Shown one piece after another: positions 27,278 to 36,329 of a stretch of 64,000 nt of DNA. The notes below the pieces were generated by a model that searched no databases, was not told the DNA's origin, and saw nothing but the letters and a program-made list of their open reading frames with translations. The stretch is taken from NCBI RefSeq assembly GCF_014207135.1, contig NZ_JACHCC010000001.1, positions 372,001-436,000 on the forward strand, written 5' to 3'. This stretch comes from Pedobacter cryoconitis (GTDB taxonomy: Bacteria > Bacteroidota > Bacteroidia > Sphingobacteriales > Sphingobacteriaceae). Made by a program: the position numbers and the translations under genes. How positions within the stretch are numbered: position 1 is the stretch's first letter; every line of letters begins with the position of its first letter.

Positions 27278-27535
27278 ATGGCTACTGGAGAAAAACGTAA
27301 ATTATTTTTTGAGTTGAGTAAAAGCGAAAAAGAAAAAAGGTTTAGGTCTGTTCTTAATCCAGTATTGAAACGAAACAGAGAATTGAATCAGCCTGTAGTT
27401 TTTAGAAATAGTCTTTGTCACAAGTCAAATCAATTTGTTCATAAATATCCTAATGGGAAACAATTTATTATAGAAATAGATCTGAAAACGCTGAGTACCA
27501 AACTTGGAGATAGCCCGGCATTAATGATTATTTAG
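27278..27535 (+). CDS. Small protein upstream of a zeta-toxin-like kinase
   Basis: An 85-residue soluble protein with a highly charged N-terminal helix (ELSKSEKEKRFRSVL) and a C-terminal beta segment (FVHKYPNGKQFIIEIDLKT). I do not recognise a named domain. It ends 3 bases before the start of a zeta-toxin-like kinase gene, and similar small genes often precede such kinases in Bacteroidota (from memory). An antitoxin or accessory role is possible but unproven. Its own reading frame is intact although the kinase is broken. Confidence 0.6.
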   Translation: MATGEKRKLFFELSKSEKEKRFRSVLNPVLKRNRELNQPVVFRNSLCHKSNQFVHKYPNGKQFIIEIDLKTLSTKLGDSPALMII

Positions 27536-27538
27536 ATC

Positions 27539-28143
27539 ATGGCCCGCAGACTTTTTATTGTTGCAGGCCCAAATGGATCTGGTAAAAGCTTATTTTCAAA
27601 AGTGCTGACGGAATCTGATTTCGAGGTTTTTGATGGGGATAAACATATGACTGATCTTTCTGCGCGGTTCACTGAAACACCTTCTAAAGACTTATGGAAC
27701 TATATTAATATACTGTCTTCGCTGAGGGAAAACAAGCTGCAATTAAATCCGGTCTTAATTATGCCTATGAAACCAATTTTAGTTCGGATCAGCCTATGGC
27801 ATCTGCTCTTGAATTTCGTGAAAATGGTTATGAAATACATTTGATCTTCATGGGGCTTAATAGTATTGAAGAATCTATAGAACGTGTTTTATTTCGGGTT
27901 CAGACCGGTGGGCACAAAGTATCTGAAATTTCAATTCGCTATAATTATAAGTATGGTTTTGAAAATCTATATAAGTACTTCAGGGAATTCGATTCTGTTA
28001 TCTTGTTCGATAATTCTATACCAGGCGATGAAGGTCCTTCAGCACCGCGTGAAATCCTACATATAGTTGGTAACGAATTGCATTTACTACCTGAGGGAGT
28101 TCCTGAATGGGCTCTGCCTATCATTTCTGAATTTAAAGATTAG
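27539..28143 (+). pseudogene. Zeta-toxin-like P-loop kinase, frameshifted
   Basis: The first frame encodes FIVAGPNGSGKSLFSKVL (Walker A) and FDGDKHM. Around 27707-27714 the frame is lost: after YIN the original frame turns to nonsense, while the frame one base lower continues with VFAEGKQAAIKSG and YAYETNFSS, then runs to the stop at 28143 with RVQTGGHKVSE, IRYNYKYGF and VILFDNS. A single-base deletion explains this. Repaired, the protein would be about 200 residues, normal for Bacteroidota members of the family. These kinases phosphorylate nucleotide-sugar or similar small molecules. It is broken, or a sequencing error is present. Confidence 0.8.
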
Positions 28144-28173
28144 GATGGAGATCTAAGGCTATTCTATCTAAAT

Positions 28174-28192
28174 TACTCGTCTATCTTATAAA
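28174..28192. repeat. Direct repeat copy 1
   Basis: TACTcGTCTATCTTATAAA; recurs with one mismatch at 29426-29444. The two copies bracket the unknown gene and the HxlR regulator. Confidence 0.55.
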
Positions 28193-28220
28193 CCCTTCTC
28201 CTTTTAAATCCTAATTACAA

Positions 28221-28946
28221 TTAATTACAGAAATTGATATTCATAATTTCAATGCAGACGATGACATGATCTAATCGAACCTTATTGTTTTCATCTCTTA
28301 AATAAGCTAGCCGCCTGGTGGGCAGCATCAAGCCGTCAAACTGTTGATGATCATAAACATAATGTGTAACGGGAACCGAACCCAAAATGTCAGCAAAATA
28401 ATCATGCCGCATTAAAAGACCGTTTTGATTAAAATAGAATAATTGTACTTTACTATGAGTTGCGATGTAGTCAGGAAAAGTAACTTTCAGACAACGCCAT
28501 TGCTCCTCATTTTCCAGGTATGGTTCAATTTCTTTGGTATCGAATCCTGGAAGGTCAAAGTTAAAAGGCATGGTCAAATAGTTCCAGATGGCATATCCAC
28601 TGAAATATAAAAGATCTGGCATATCCCAGTGGGTAGAAGGACCGTGGCTGTTAAATGACTCTCTTGGATTAAAGCGTTCTTCGAGGGTTTTACCGTTCGT
28701 TGATTGAAGAACCACTTGGTTCGGCTCAAAAATGCCTTTTAAGTTGTTTTCTGTTAAAGAGGTAAAGCATACCTTTTGTTCACGACAGTCTGAATATAAG
28801 TGAGTATTGCTCAAAATCCCTCCCACTCCTTTAGCATACCATAGTTGGCCTGTGATGCGGAGATGAACTGACATCTTTTCTTTTTTTTTCCATGTGGCTG
28901 TTCCTCCGTTTGCAGACAGCACAAATTTCAATAAGTCATTTTCCAT
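28221..28946 (-). CDS. Unknown protein divergent from an HxlR regulator
   Basis: About 241 residues, no signal peptide. I start it at the ATG at 28946 (MENDLLKFV). It is rich in aromatic residues and appears mostly beta: ATWKKKEKMSVHLRI, LRITGQLWY, WDMPDLLYFSGYAIWNYL, LFYFNQNGLLMRHDYFAD, VYDHQQFDGLMLPTRR. The pattern resembles proteins that bind lipid-like ligands in an antiparallel sheet, but I cannot name a family. It is divergently transcribed from an HxlR-type regulator gene 116 bases away, which suggests it is the regulator's target. Confidence 0.6.
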   Translation of the reverse strand: MENDLLKFVLSANGGTATWKKKEKMSVHLRITGQLWYAKGVGGILSNTHLYSDCREQKVCFTSLTENNLKGIFEPNQVVLQSTNGKTLEERFNPRESFNSHGPSTHWDMPDLLYFSGYAIWNYLTMPFNFDLPGFDTKEIEPYLENEEQWRCLKVTFPDYIATHSKVQLFYFNQNGLLMRHDYFADILGSVPVTHYVYDHQQFDGLMLPTRRLAYLRDENNKVRLDHVIVCIEIMNINFCN

Positions 28947-29022
28947 TAAAAATCTAAATTTATACGAATTTACATCAACATACACTTCTCATAAACACGA
29001 CGAAATTATAGCATTTAGGATA

Positions 29023-29051
29023 TATATTTGTTCCTGCTATACTCTGGTATA
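29023..29051 (+). promoter_or_regulatory. HxlR promoter with overlapping palindromic operator
   Basis: TATATTTG (29023-29030) is a -7 element. Directly downstream, over the expected start site, is the palindrome TATAC-TCTG-GTATA (29038-29051). An operator at this place would repress the regulator gene itself and could act on the divergent gene. Confidence 0.5.
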
Positions 29052-29062
29052 ACACCTACAAC

Positions 29063-29407
29063 ATGGAAGACTGTAAAGAATTAATAACCCACGAATGTGA
29101 AAAGGATATGAAATACCTTCAAGATACCCTTTATGTTATTAGTGGTAAATGGAAAATGCTGATTATAGTTTCTTTATATAATGGAAACAGGCATTACCGC
29201 GAAATTGCGCGAAGCCTTCCAAATATTACGTTTCGGATGCTTTCTAAAGATCTTAAAGAATTGGAACAAAATAAGTTAATTGCGCGTGAAGTCAATGATG
29301 ATGTTACTTTAAGGGTCGAATACAACATCACAGCATATTGCCAAAAATTGATCCCATTAATTAGTGAGATGATCAAATGGGGTAAAGCACATCGTAAAGT
29401 AATTTAA
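29063..29407 (+). CDS. HxlR-family winged-helix transcriptional regulator
   Basis: A 114-residue DNA-binding protein. The motif LYVISGKWKMLIIVSLYNG, the helix ITFRMLSKDLKELEQNKLI and the wing VEYNIT are those of the HxlR/MarR-like family. Two cysteines sit at the N-terminus (Cys4, Cys12); several HxlR members such as HypR and YodB use an N-terminal Cys to sense thiol-reactive compounds, so a redox or electrophile response is possible (inference). A palindrome overlaps its predicted start of transcription. Confidence 0.9.
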   Translation: MEDCKELITHECEKDMKYLQDTLYVISGKWKMLIIVSLYNGNRHYREIARSLPNITFRMLSKDLKELEQNKLIAREVNDDVTLRVEYNITAYCQKLIPLISEMIKWGKAHRKVI

Positions 29408-29425
29408 CTTTCCCTCCGGCCAGAC

Positions 29426-29444
29426 TACTAGTCTATCTTATAAA
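29426..29444. repeat. Direct repeat copy 2
   Basis: TACTaGTCTATCTTATAAA; pairs with the copy at 28174-28192 (18 of 19 identical). Confidence 0.55.
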
Positions 29445-29554
29445 TTCTCAATTATTGATTCAATAAGGGTTAAAAAACGCTCTAAGTCCGACCTTTATTT
29501 TCTAATTTTATAGTTCTATGGGTGGCGAGTAGCCCTGTGCAATTACAAATAAGT

Positions 29555-29881
29555 ATGGAAAAAGTTATTCAACAATTCATTGATGCTATAAATGCATTTG
29601 ATATAGACGCCGCACTCGAATTATTCACTGATGATGCTGTGATAGACGATGAATCTGTGGGCGAAAGTTTTAAGAACACTGCGGGGGTGCGTAAATATCT
29701 CGATAAATTTTTCGTTGGCTATAAGACAGTAACCAAGTTAGAATCTATTGAGGTGCTTGATAATTGGCATATTAAGGCACAGGTTGATTTCATCGGGGAT
29801 TTCGGTCACGAGACAGGTGGCTTGAATTTCACATTCAACACTAATGGATTTATCAATGCAATCAATGCCTATCTCGATTGA
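29555..29881 (+). CDS. NTF2-like (SnoaL-like) protein
   Basis: A 108-residue cone-fold protein. I use the ATG at 29555; an earlier GTG at 29522 adds only 11 non-conserved residues. The pattern FIDAINAFDIDAALELFTDDAVIDDE and the closing strands (KAQVDFIGDFG, GLNFTFNTNGFINAINAYLD) are typical of SnoaL-like domains. The fold covers small isomerases, hydrolases and ligand-binding proteins, so no reaction can be stated. It is on the same strand as the HxlR gene, 147 bases downstream. Confidence 0.78.
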   Translation: MEKVIQQFIDAINAFDIDAALELFTDDAVIDDESVGESFKNTAGVRKYLDKFFVGYKTVTKLESIEVLDNWHIKAQVDFIGDFGHETGGLNFTFNTNGFINAINAYLD

Positions 29882-29968
29882 TTATATCATAGCTCAACAA
29901 AACATACACTTATGCATTATTCCTAATATATTCTTAGGAGTACATCCTTAATGAATTGTTATTTGGTT

Positions 29969-32338
29969 TTATTCGTACTTCAGCGCTTTAACAGGATTCG
30001 CCGTTGCAGCTTTGTAGGCCTGAAAACTGACCGTCAAAAATGCGACAATTATAGTTCCCAATATTGATATGAATACAATTGAAAATGATACGGTTGTCCT
30101 GAACTCAAAATTAGTGAGCCATCTGTTCATCAGATAATAAGCCAACGGGACACCAATACATGCAGCAACAAATACCATCTTCAGAAAGGAAATGGAGAGC
30201 AGTCTCATGATATTGCCAATTGAAGCGCCGAGTACACGACGTACGCCAAACTCTTTGGTACGCTGTTCTGCACTGTATGCAACCAAACCATAAAGTCCCA
30301 TACTAGAGATCAGTATCGCTATACCTCCAAACATGTTTGCCAGAATGCCCAGTATCTTTTCTGACTGTAGTTTTTGGGCGTAGAGGTCATTAACAATCCT
30401 GACTTCTACAGGGTATTCCGGGTTGATATTTTTGGCAATGGCCGAAATCAGTTCAACATTTTTACTTAAACTGTTGGCAGGATTTAACCGCATATTAATG
30501 ATCCCATTCGGATTTTTATTAAAATTGATTACCATCGGACTTCCGGAACGATAAGGGGAGCCCCAGATGAAATCTTTGAAGACGCCGATCACCTTGAGCT
30601 GTTTTCCAAATTGATTTACAGTTATTCCTATGGGATTTTTAAGTTTCATGATCTTCACTGCTGCACTGCTTAGCAAAATCGCGGCACTATCTGATGCGAA
30701 ATCTCTGGAAAAATCGCGACCAGATACCAGTTCAACACCACTTGTCTTCATAAAATCATACTGGGTCTCGACTCTGTTGAAAACAATTTCCTTACCTCTT
30801 TCATCCATTCCCGGCCATTGAAATCCATAAAACCAATTGCCACTTGTCATGCTCCCTGAGGACTGGTTTACGGATGTGACGGCTCCAGCCTTCATCGCCT
30901 GGTCCTTAAACAATTCAAACTTTCCGGATAGTTCTCCATCTTGTGGCATTTCGGCAAGCAAATTGATATTGTAACCTACAGGTCTGTCTTTTATAAACTG
31001 AAGTTGTTTATAGATGACAAGTGTAGCAATGATCAGCATAATGGCAAAACAAAACTGTACGACTACAAGTACCTGTCTCATGTTGACTGGTATGAGTCTT
31101 GCATTTGCTGTTTTCTTTTTTAAAGTCTGAATAGGGGTGAAGGAAGAAAGGAACAATGCAGGATAAGCCCCCGATAATAGGCCGGTTATTAATGCTACAG
31201 TCAGTATGCCCAGCCAATAGCCTGTATTGGTATAATCAATTGTAACATCTATGTTTAACAGGTTATTGAATAGGGGTAAACTGGCTTCAACAATAATAAC
31301 AGCAATTAATACGGCTACTGTAGTAAGAATCATAGCTTCGGTCAGGAACTGGATGACCAGAGAACCCCTTGTTGCACCGATTGTTTTCTTGATACCCACT
31401 TCCTTTGCTCTGCGCTCTGATTTGGCAGTGGCCATGTTCATGAAATTGATACAGGCGACTAGCAAAATGCCAAAAGCCAATGCCAGGAAAAGATAAATGC
31501 GTTCTATATCGCCACCTACACTCTTGCCATTCTGAAATTCACCATACAAATGTACATCCGATAAGGGAAATAAGAAATTTTCACTCTTTTGATCCTTATA
31601 ATTTTCATTGAACAGCGTTTTTACTTTAGCATTAATCAGATCAATATTGGCGGGATTATTAACCCTGACCATTACAGGAAAATTGAAATTCCCCCAGCCC
31701 GGTTTTTTAGCATATTCATTGATACGCTCAAGAAAAGACCAGGGCATCAAATAATCAAACTTGATTGATGTATTGGCAGGCAGATCTTTGATTATACCGG
31801 TAACCTTTAGATAGTTAGTGTTTTTATACTTGACTGTTTTGTTCAGTGCGTCAGTAGTGCCGAATAAAAGTTTTGCAGTTCCGGCAGTTAATATGATAGA
31901 GTTTGGTGTATTCAATGCGGTAATGGGGTTACCAGCCAAAAACGCATAATTGAAAATTTTCAGGATATCCGGATCAGCAAAGAGATCCGTTTTCTTAAAC
32001 GTTTTTTGTTTGTTGGCGATGAGTGATTGATCAAAACCAGCAATCCTGGTAATCGCATCTACCTCTGGTATTTTAGCTTTAATAGCCATACCAATTCCAT
32101 CTCCAGGTACTGGTCCGGTACTGGTAATCTTTCCGGTAGCATCCTGAAAATTGGTCATCACCTGATAGATTTTGTCAGCATCTTTAAAGTGACGGTCAAA
32201 GTTAACTTCGTAATTGACATAGAGTAACAGTAACAAGCAGGCAGATAAACCAACTGCCAGACCAATAATATTGATAACTGAAGAAGTTTTATTTCTCCAG
32301 AGGTTACGCAAAGCGATCTTTAAATTGAGTCTGAACAT
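29969..32338 (-). CDS. ABC transporter permease, MacB/FtsX type
   Basis: About 789 residues. I start it at the ATG at 32338 (MFRLNLKIALRNLWRNK), the usual opening of this Bacteroidota family. One N-terminal membrane helix, a periplasmic MacB-core-like domain, then three FtsX helices, and this unit is repeated: second periplasmic domain and three C-terminal helices ending in AYKAATANPVKALKYE. It needs a separate ATPase, not present here. Members act in efflux or mechanotransmission across the envelope. The upstream region has features of a sigma-54 promoter (see that entry). Confidence 0.9.
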   Translation of the reverse strand: MFRLNLKIALRNLWRNKTSSVINIIGLAVGLSACLLLLLYVNYEVNFDRHFKDADKIYQVMTNFQDATGKITSTGPVPGDGIGMAIKAKIPEVDAITRIAGFDQSLIANKQKTFKKTDLFADPDILKIFNYAFLAGNPITALNTPNSIILTAGTAKLLFGTTDALNKTVKYKNTNYLKVTGIIKDLPANTSIKFDYLMPWSFLERINEYAKKPGWGNFNFPVMVRVNNPANIDLINAKVKTLFNENYKDQKSENFLFPLSDVHLYGEFQNGKSVGGDIERIYLFLALAFGILLVACINFMNMATAKSERRAKEVGIKKTIGATRGSLVIQFLTEAMILTTVAVLIAVIIVEASLPLFNNLLNIDVTIDYTNTGYWLGILTVALITGLLSGAYPALFLSSFTPIQTLKKKTANARLIPVNMRQVLVVVQFCFAIMLIIATLVIYKQLQFIKDRPVGYNINLLAEMPQDGELSGKFELFKDQAMKAGAVTSVNQSSGSMTSGNWFYGFQWPGMDERGKEIVFNRVETQYDFMKTSGVELVSGRDFSRDFASDSAAILLSSAAVKIMKLKNPIGITVNQFGKQLKVIGVFKDFIWGSPYRSGSPMVINFNKNPNGIINMRLNPANSLSKNVELISAIAKNINPEYPVEVRIVNDLYAQKLQSEKILGILANMFGGIAILISSMGLYGLVAYSAEQRTKEFGVRRVLGASIGNIMRLLSISFLKMVFVAACIGVPLAYYLMNRWLTNFEFRTTVSFSIVFISILGTIIVAFLTVSFQAYKAATANPVKALKYE

Positions 32339-32384
32339 AGCACAATGATTTATCAACGAAATAAATACAATTGATCTGCAATTT

Positions 32385-32399
32385 ACCAAGTTTATGCCA
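32385..32399 (-). promoter_or_regulatory. Possible sigma-54 promoter of the ABC permease gene
   Basis: On the minus strand the sequence reads TGGCATAAACTTGGT, near the -24/-12 consensus TGGCAC-N5-TTGC, 47 bases before the start codon; the -12 half is imperfect. No TAnnTTTG element is seen in this region. Confidence 0.3.
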
Positions 32400-32471
32400 A
32401 TAATGGTTTATGTTGTAACGTGTTGTTATATAGTTTGTTATGTTTTTGTGATTAATTGAAGCGTTCATTAT

Positions 32472-32497
32472 CGGACGGAACATGTACAATGGCGGAC
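32472..32497 (-). promoter_or_regulatory. Paired CGGAC sites, possible activator binding
   Basis: CGGAC occurs at 32472-32476 and 32493-32497, 21 bases (two helix turns) apart in similar context (CATTATCGGAC and CAATGGCGGAC), about 85 bases upstream of the possible sigma-54 element. Confidence 0.3.
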
Positions 32498-32583
32498 AGT
32501 TGGGGGAGAGGAGTTAACCCACAGGATTTTATTGAAAATTGTAATTAAGAAGTACAAATGAATATTTAATATTGTAAGTGTAA

Positions 32584-33270
<687 letters not shown>

Positions 33271-33290
33271 ATGGTTTTTATCTTTTTCAA

Positions 33291-33322
33291 GAGGGTCGCT
33301 TTTTAAAAGGCGACCCTTTTTT
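33291..33322 (+). terminator. Intrinsic terminator after the O-methyltransferase
   Basis: AGGGTCGC pairs with GCGACCCT, extended by a T/A stem with one mismatch, then six T. Confidence 0.85.
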
Positions 33323-33369
33323 GTTCAAGGACGCTAGAATTTCAGATAAGTCCTGTCAAACTGAATTTT

Positions 33370-33383
33370 TGTCCTAACGGACA
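33370..33383. promoter_or_regulatory. Palindrome upstream of the MFS gene
   Basis: TGTCC-TAAC-GGACA, a perfect 5-4-5 inverted repeat 47 bases before the MFS start. A repressor operator is possible; no local regulator can be assigned. Confidence 0.35.
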
Positions 33384-33430
33384 GCTAAGCAGATGGATTA
33401 ATTTTGATGAACTAATTGAAAAAGATAAAA

Positions 33431-34858
33431 ATGGGATCTGCAAAATATGAGCTTATTACAGAAAATGAAGGGTATGGGGCTTCGGTACGTTGGGCACTGG
33501 CCAGTCTTTCTCTGTCCATGTTAATGTCTTCACTCGACACCAGTATCGCTAATGTGGGATTACCCACACTAGCTCAGGTATTCAATGCCTCGATGCAGGA
33601 GGTACAGTGGGTTGTCCTGGCTTATTTGCTGGTTATCACCACCTTGATTGTCAGTGCAGGACGTCTTGGTGATATCATCGGTAGGCGACGTTTGTTATTG
33701 ATAGGTATCAGTCTGTTTACAGTGACTTCGTTTTTATGTGGTGCTGCGCACACGCTTTGGCTGTTGATTGCTGCGCGGGCGGTACAAGGGCTGGGTGCAG
33801 CTATTATGATGGCCCTGACAGTAGCACTGGTAGGAGAGACTGTTCCAAGGTCTAAAACAGGGAGTGCTATGGGACTGCTCGGTACAATGTCTGCGATTGG
33901 CACTGCGCTTGGCCCTTCGCTGGGTGGCTTTCTGATCGCCGGACCAGGCTGGCGAAATATCTTTTTCGTCAATGTGCCATTAGGAGTGCTGAATTTTTTT
34001 CTTGCACGTCGCTATCTGCCTGCTCATGAACAGCGGGGAAAGGCTGATCGAAACAGCTTTGACAATCTGGGCACGCTGTTACTGGGACTGACACTGACGG
34101 CTTATGCACTTGCTGTGACTGTTGGTAATGGCCATTTCGATCGGTTGAATGTGGTGTTACTGCTGACTGCTGTTTTTGTAGGTGGACTCTTTGTATTTGC
34201 TGAATCAAAAGTGACATCGCCACTGATCCGCTTAAATGAATTTCGCAATGTTGTATTCAGTACAAGCCTGACGATGAACCTGCTTGTTGCAACAGTGATG
34301 ATGGCGACACTGGTTGTGGGACCTTTCTATCTCTCCCGTGGACTCGGACTTAAAGTCGCTTTTGTTGGAATCGTGATGTCTGTTGGTCCGGTTATCTCTG
34401 CATTAAGCGGTATTCCGGCCGGTCGTATTGTTGACCTTTTAGGGGCGAAAGCTGTGGTTATGATAGGGCTCATTGCAATGACGCTGGGTTTATTTGCCCT
34501 ATCTATACTCCCGGGTATGTTTGGTGTTGCAGGGTATATCGCTGCGGTCGCTGTCCTGACGCCTGGCTATCAGTTGTTCCAGGCTGCAAACAATACTACT
34601 GTCATGATGGATGTACAGACGGATCGTCGTGGCGTCATTTCTGGTATGCTTAGTCTGTCCCGCAATCTTGGATTAATGACGGGTGCCTCTGTCATGGGCG
34701 TAGTTTTTGCCTTAGCTTCCGGTGCAGCTCATATCACAACGGCGCGACCCGAAGAAGTCGCGTCCGGTATGCGGCTTACATTTATTATAGCCGGAATTAT
34801 GATGGTACTGGCACTTTTTATTGCGGTTGTAAGACGTACTTCGGTACCTGTGAATTGA
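33431..34858 (+). CDS. MFS drug-efflux transporter, DHA2 (EmrB/QacA) type
   Basis: About 475 residues and 14 membrane segments. I use the ATG at 33431; a TTG at 33416 is in frame but less likely. Diagnostic segments are LSSLDTSIANVGLPTL-like (MSSLDTSIANVGLP), GRLGDIIGRRR between helices 2 and 3, and ALGPSLGGFLI (motif C, antiporter). It should export cationic or hydrophobic drugs in exchange for protons. Its base composition is slightly richer in GC than neighbours, with frequent CGC/CGT Arg codons, possibly a recent acquisition. Its 3' end overlaps the convergent membrane gene by 41 bases. Confidence 0.93.
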   Translation: MGSAKYELITENEGYGASVRWALASLSLSMLMSSLDTSIANVGLPTLAQVFNASMQEVQWVVLAYLLVITTLIVSAGRLGDIIGRRRLLLIGISLFTVTSFLCGAAHTLWLLIAARAVQGLGAAIMMALTVALVGETVPRSKTGSAMGLLGTMSAIGTALGPSLGGFLIAGPGWRNIFFVNVPLGVLNFFLARRYLPAHEQRGKADRNSFDNLGTLLLGLTLTAYALAVTVGNGHFDRLNVVLLLTAVFVGGLFVFAESKVTSPLIRLNEFRNVVFSTSLTMNLLVATVMMATLVVGPFYLSRGLGLKVAFVGIVMSVGPVISALSGIPAGRIVDLLGAKAVVMIGLIAMTLGLFALSILPGMFGVAGYIAAVAVLTPGYQLFQAANNTTVMMDVQTDRRGVISGMLSLSRNLGLMTGASVMGVVFALASGAAHITTARPEEVASGMRLTFIIAGIMMVLALFIAVVRRTSVPVN

Positions 34859-35498
34859 CAGTATTGTTATCCACCCAATAGGCCATAGCTACGAATAACC
34901 ACTGAAATTGTGCTGACCAGGCCAATACCTGAACGTTCGCAGGTGGAGGTCCCCAAAAACTAGAGATCTGAACGAGTAGTAAAAGAATGATTAACAAGGC
35001 AAAAACAATCTTGCCAGTCATATTCTTAAAGATGATTGTCTGGAGGTAAAGGATAATTCCTGTTATCAGCAGGGCCATTTCTATCAGAGTTGTAAACCAT
35101 ATAGAAGCCCATGCACCCAAACCGAGATAAATTGAAGAACCAGGGTATAGGGGAAGGTCATGAAAGTGTACGATCAGATCAAGGAACCAATGACTGAGTA
35201 CAGCCAGGCCCAATAGGATTCCATTTTTGCTGTTTTTTTTGAATATCCAGTAGATACTGCCAAAGAGCACAGACCATCCGATTGCTCCTAATAAGCTGTG
35301 GGTAATGGGATAATTGGTGAATTCAAGGCTTCGGGGGCCGCTAAGACCCGGGTGTATGGCCACTGTTTCGATATGAAGTAATAATAAGGTTGGCCAGACC
35401 AGATCCAGAAATTGGGTAGCCATAAGGAGTGTTCCCAGTGAGATTTTTGGAGCTGCTTTTTTTGTCGCCAGCCCTAACCCGAAATGTCCAATAAACAT
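34818..35498 (-). CDS. YdjM-like integral membrane protein (predicted metal-dependent hydrolase fold)
   Basis: A 226-residue protein with about six membrane helices. The N-terminal GHFGLGLATKKAAP and the His/Asp positions (FLDLVWP, NYPITHSLLG, LSHWFLDLIVHFHD) recall the YdjM/LexA-binding membrane hydrolase family. The conserved His and Asp residues lie at membrane boundaries and could bind metal. Function is unknown. Upstream, 95 bases from its start, ends a Crp/Fnr regulator gene on the same strand, which could be functionally linked. Confidence 0.72.
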   Translation of the reverse strand: MFIGHFGLGLATKKAAPKISLGTLLMATQFLDLVWPTLLLLHIETVAIHPGLSGPRSLEFTNYPITHSLLGAIGWSVLFGSIYWIFKKNSKNGILLGLAVLSHWFLDLIVHFHDLPLYPGSSIYLGLGAWASIWFTTLIEMALLITGIILYLQTIIFKNMTGKIVFALLIILLLLVQISSFWGPPPANVQVLAWSAQFQWLFVAMAYWVDNNTVNSQVPKYVLQPQ

Positions 35499-35593
35499 AA
35501 AGACTAAATATTAATGATTAATAATTGTGCATACAAAATTGGCCAGGATTCTCAGAAAACAGCTTGATAAAAATCAAGAAATTGCGGGTTCGT

Positions 35594-36166
35594 TCAGGAG
35601 TTAAGATTTTTCCTTCTTATTCTGCTTAAGGTCTCGGGTGTCATTCCCATCATCGAGGCAAGATATTGCAAAGGGACATATTGAAAAAGTGATGGATTGT
35701 GGTTTAATAACCAATGGTAACGTTCTTCTGCGTTCATGGATAGTAAGGAAAAGATTCTTTCTTCCATAAAAAGAAAAGCACGGGCAATAAACAGCTTTTC
35801 AAGCTCATGCCATTTAGGAATTATCTGGCCGATAGTTGAATAATCTTCTTTACTGATCGTGAAAAGCTCACAATCTGTCAATGCCTGAATAGAAGTGCGG
35901 CTGGATAAATCAAAGATCAGACCTGAAAGATCTGCGACAAAATTCCCACTGTCGGATATCCATTGCGTCACCTCAGCATCCTGGCTGTTGGTATAAAAGC
36001 GGATCAGACCGGATCTTTGAAAACTTAAAAATCTACCAATTTTGCCAGGTTTTAATAAATACTCTCCCTTTTGGAGTGATTGAGGCTTAAAATAGGAGGC
36101 AACATTTTTAACATCTGATCCGGATATTCCAAAAAAGGTCGATATATAGTTCTCCAATTCGTTCAT
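35594..36166 (-). CDS. Crp/Fnr-family transcriptional regulator
   Basis: A 190-residue regulator. I start it at the ATG at 36166 (MNELENYISTFFG). A cyclic-nucleotide-binding-like beta-roll (LQKGEYLLKPGKIGRFLSFQ, GLIRFYTNSQDAEVTQWI) is followed by the dimer helix and a C-terminal helix-turn-helix (VPLQYLASMMGMTPETLSRIRRK). No Fe-S cysteines are seen, so it is not an Fnr-type oxygen sensor. It is divergent from the LytS kinase gene, with 163 bases between. Confidence 0.9.
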   Translation of the reverse strand: MNELENYISTFFGISGSDVKNVASYFKPQSLQKGEYLLKPGKIGRFLSFQRSGLIRFYTNSQDAEVTQWISDSGNFVADLSGLIFDLSSRTSIQALTDCELFTISKEDYSTIGQIIPKWHELEKLFIARAFLFMEERIFSLLSMNAEERYHWLLNHNPSLFQYVPLQYLASMMGMTPETLSRIRRKNLNS

Positions 36167-36329
36167 TAATGTTGTTTTATTTTTATACAACGGAGAAGAT
36201 AACATAATATGGTGACAATTTCAGAAATCTGAACAATTGATACCGCTCATAAGAACACTCGCTGCCATTTTTGCCTGCTTTAACCGAATATCTGTATATT
36301 CATGGTACAGATGATGTAATTTCGTTTTT

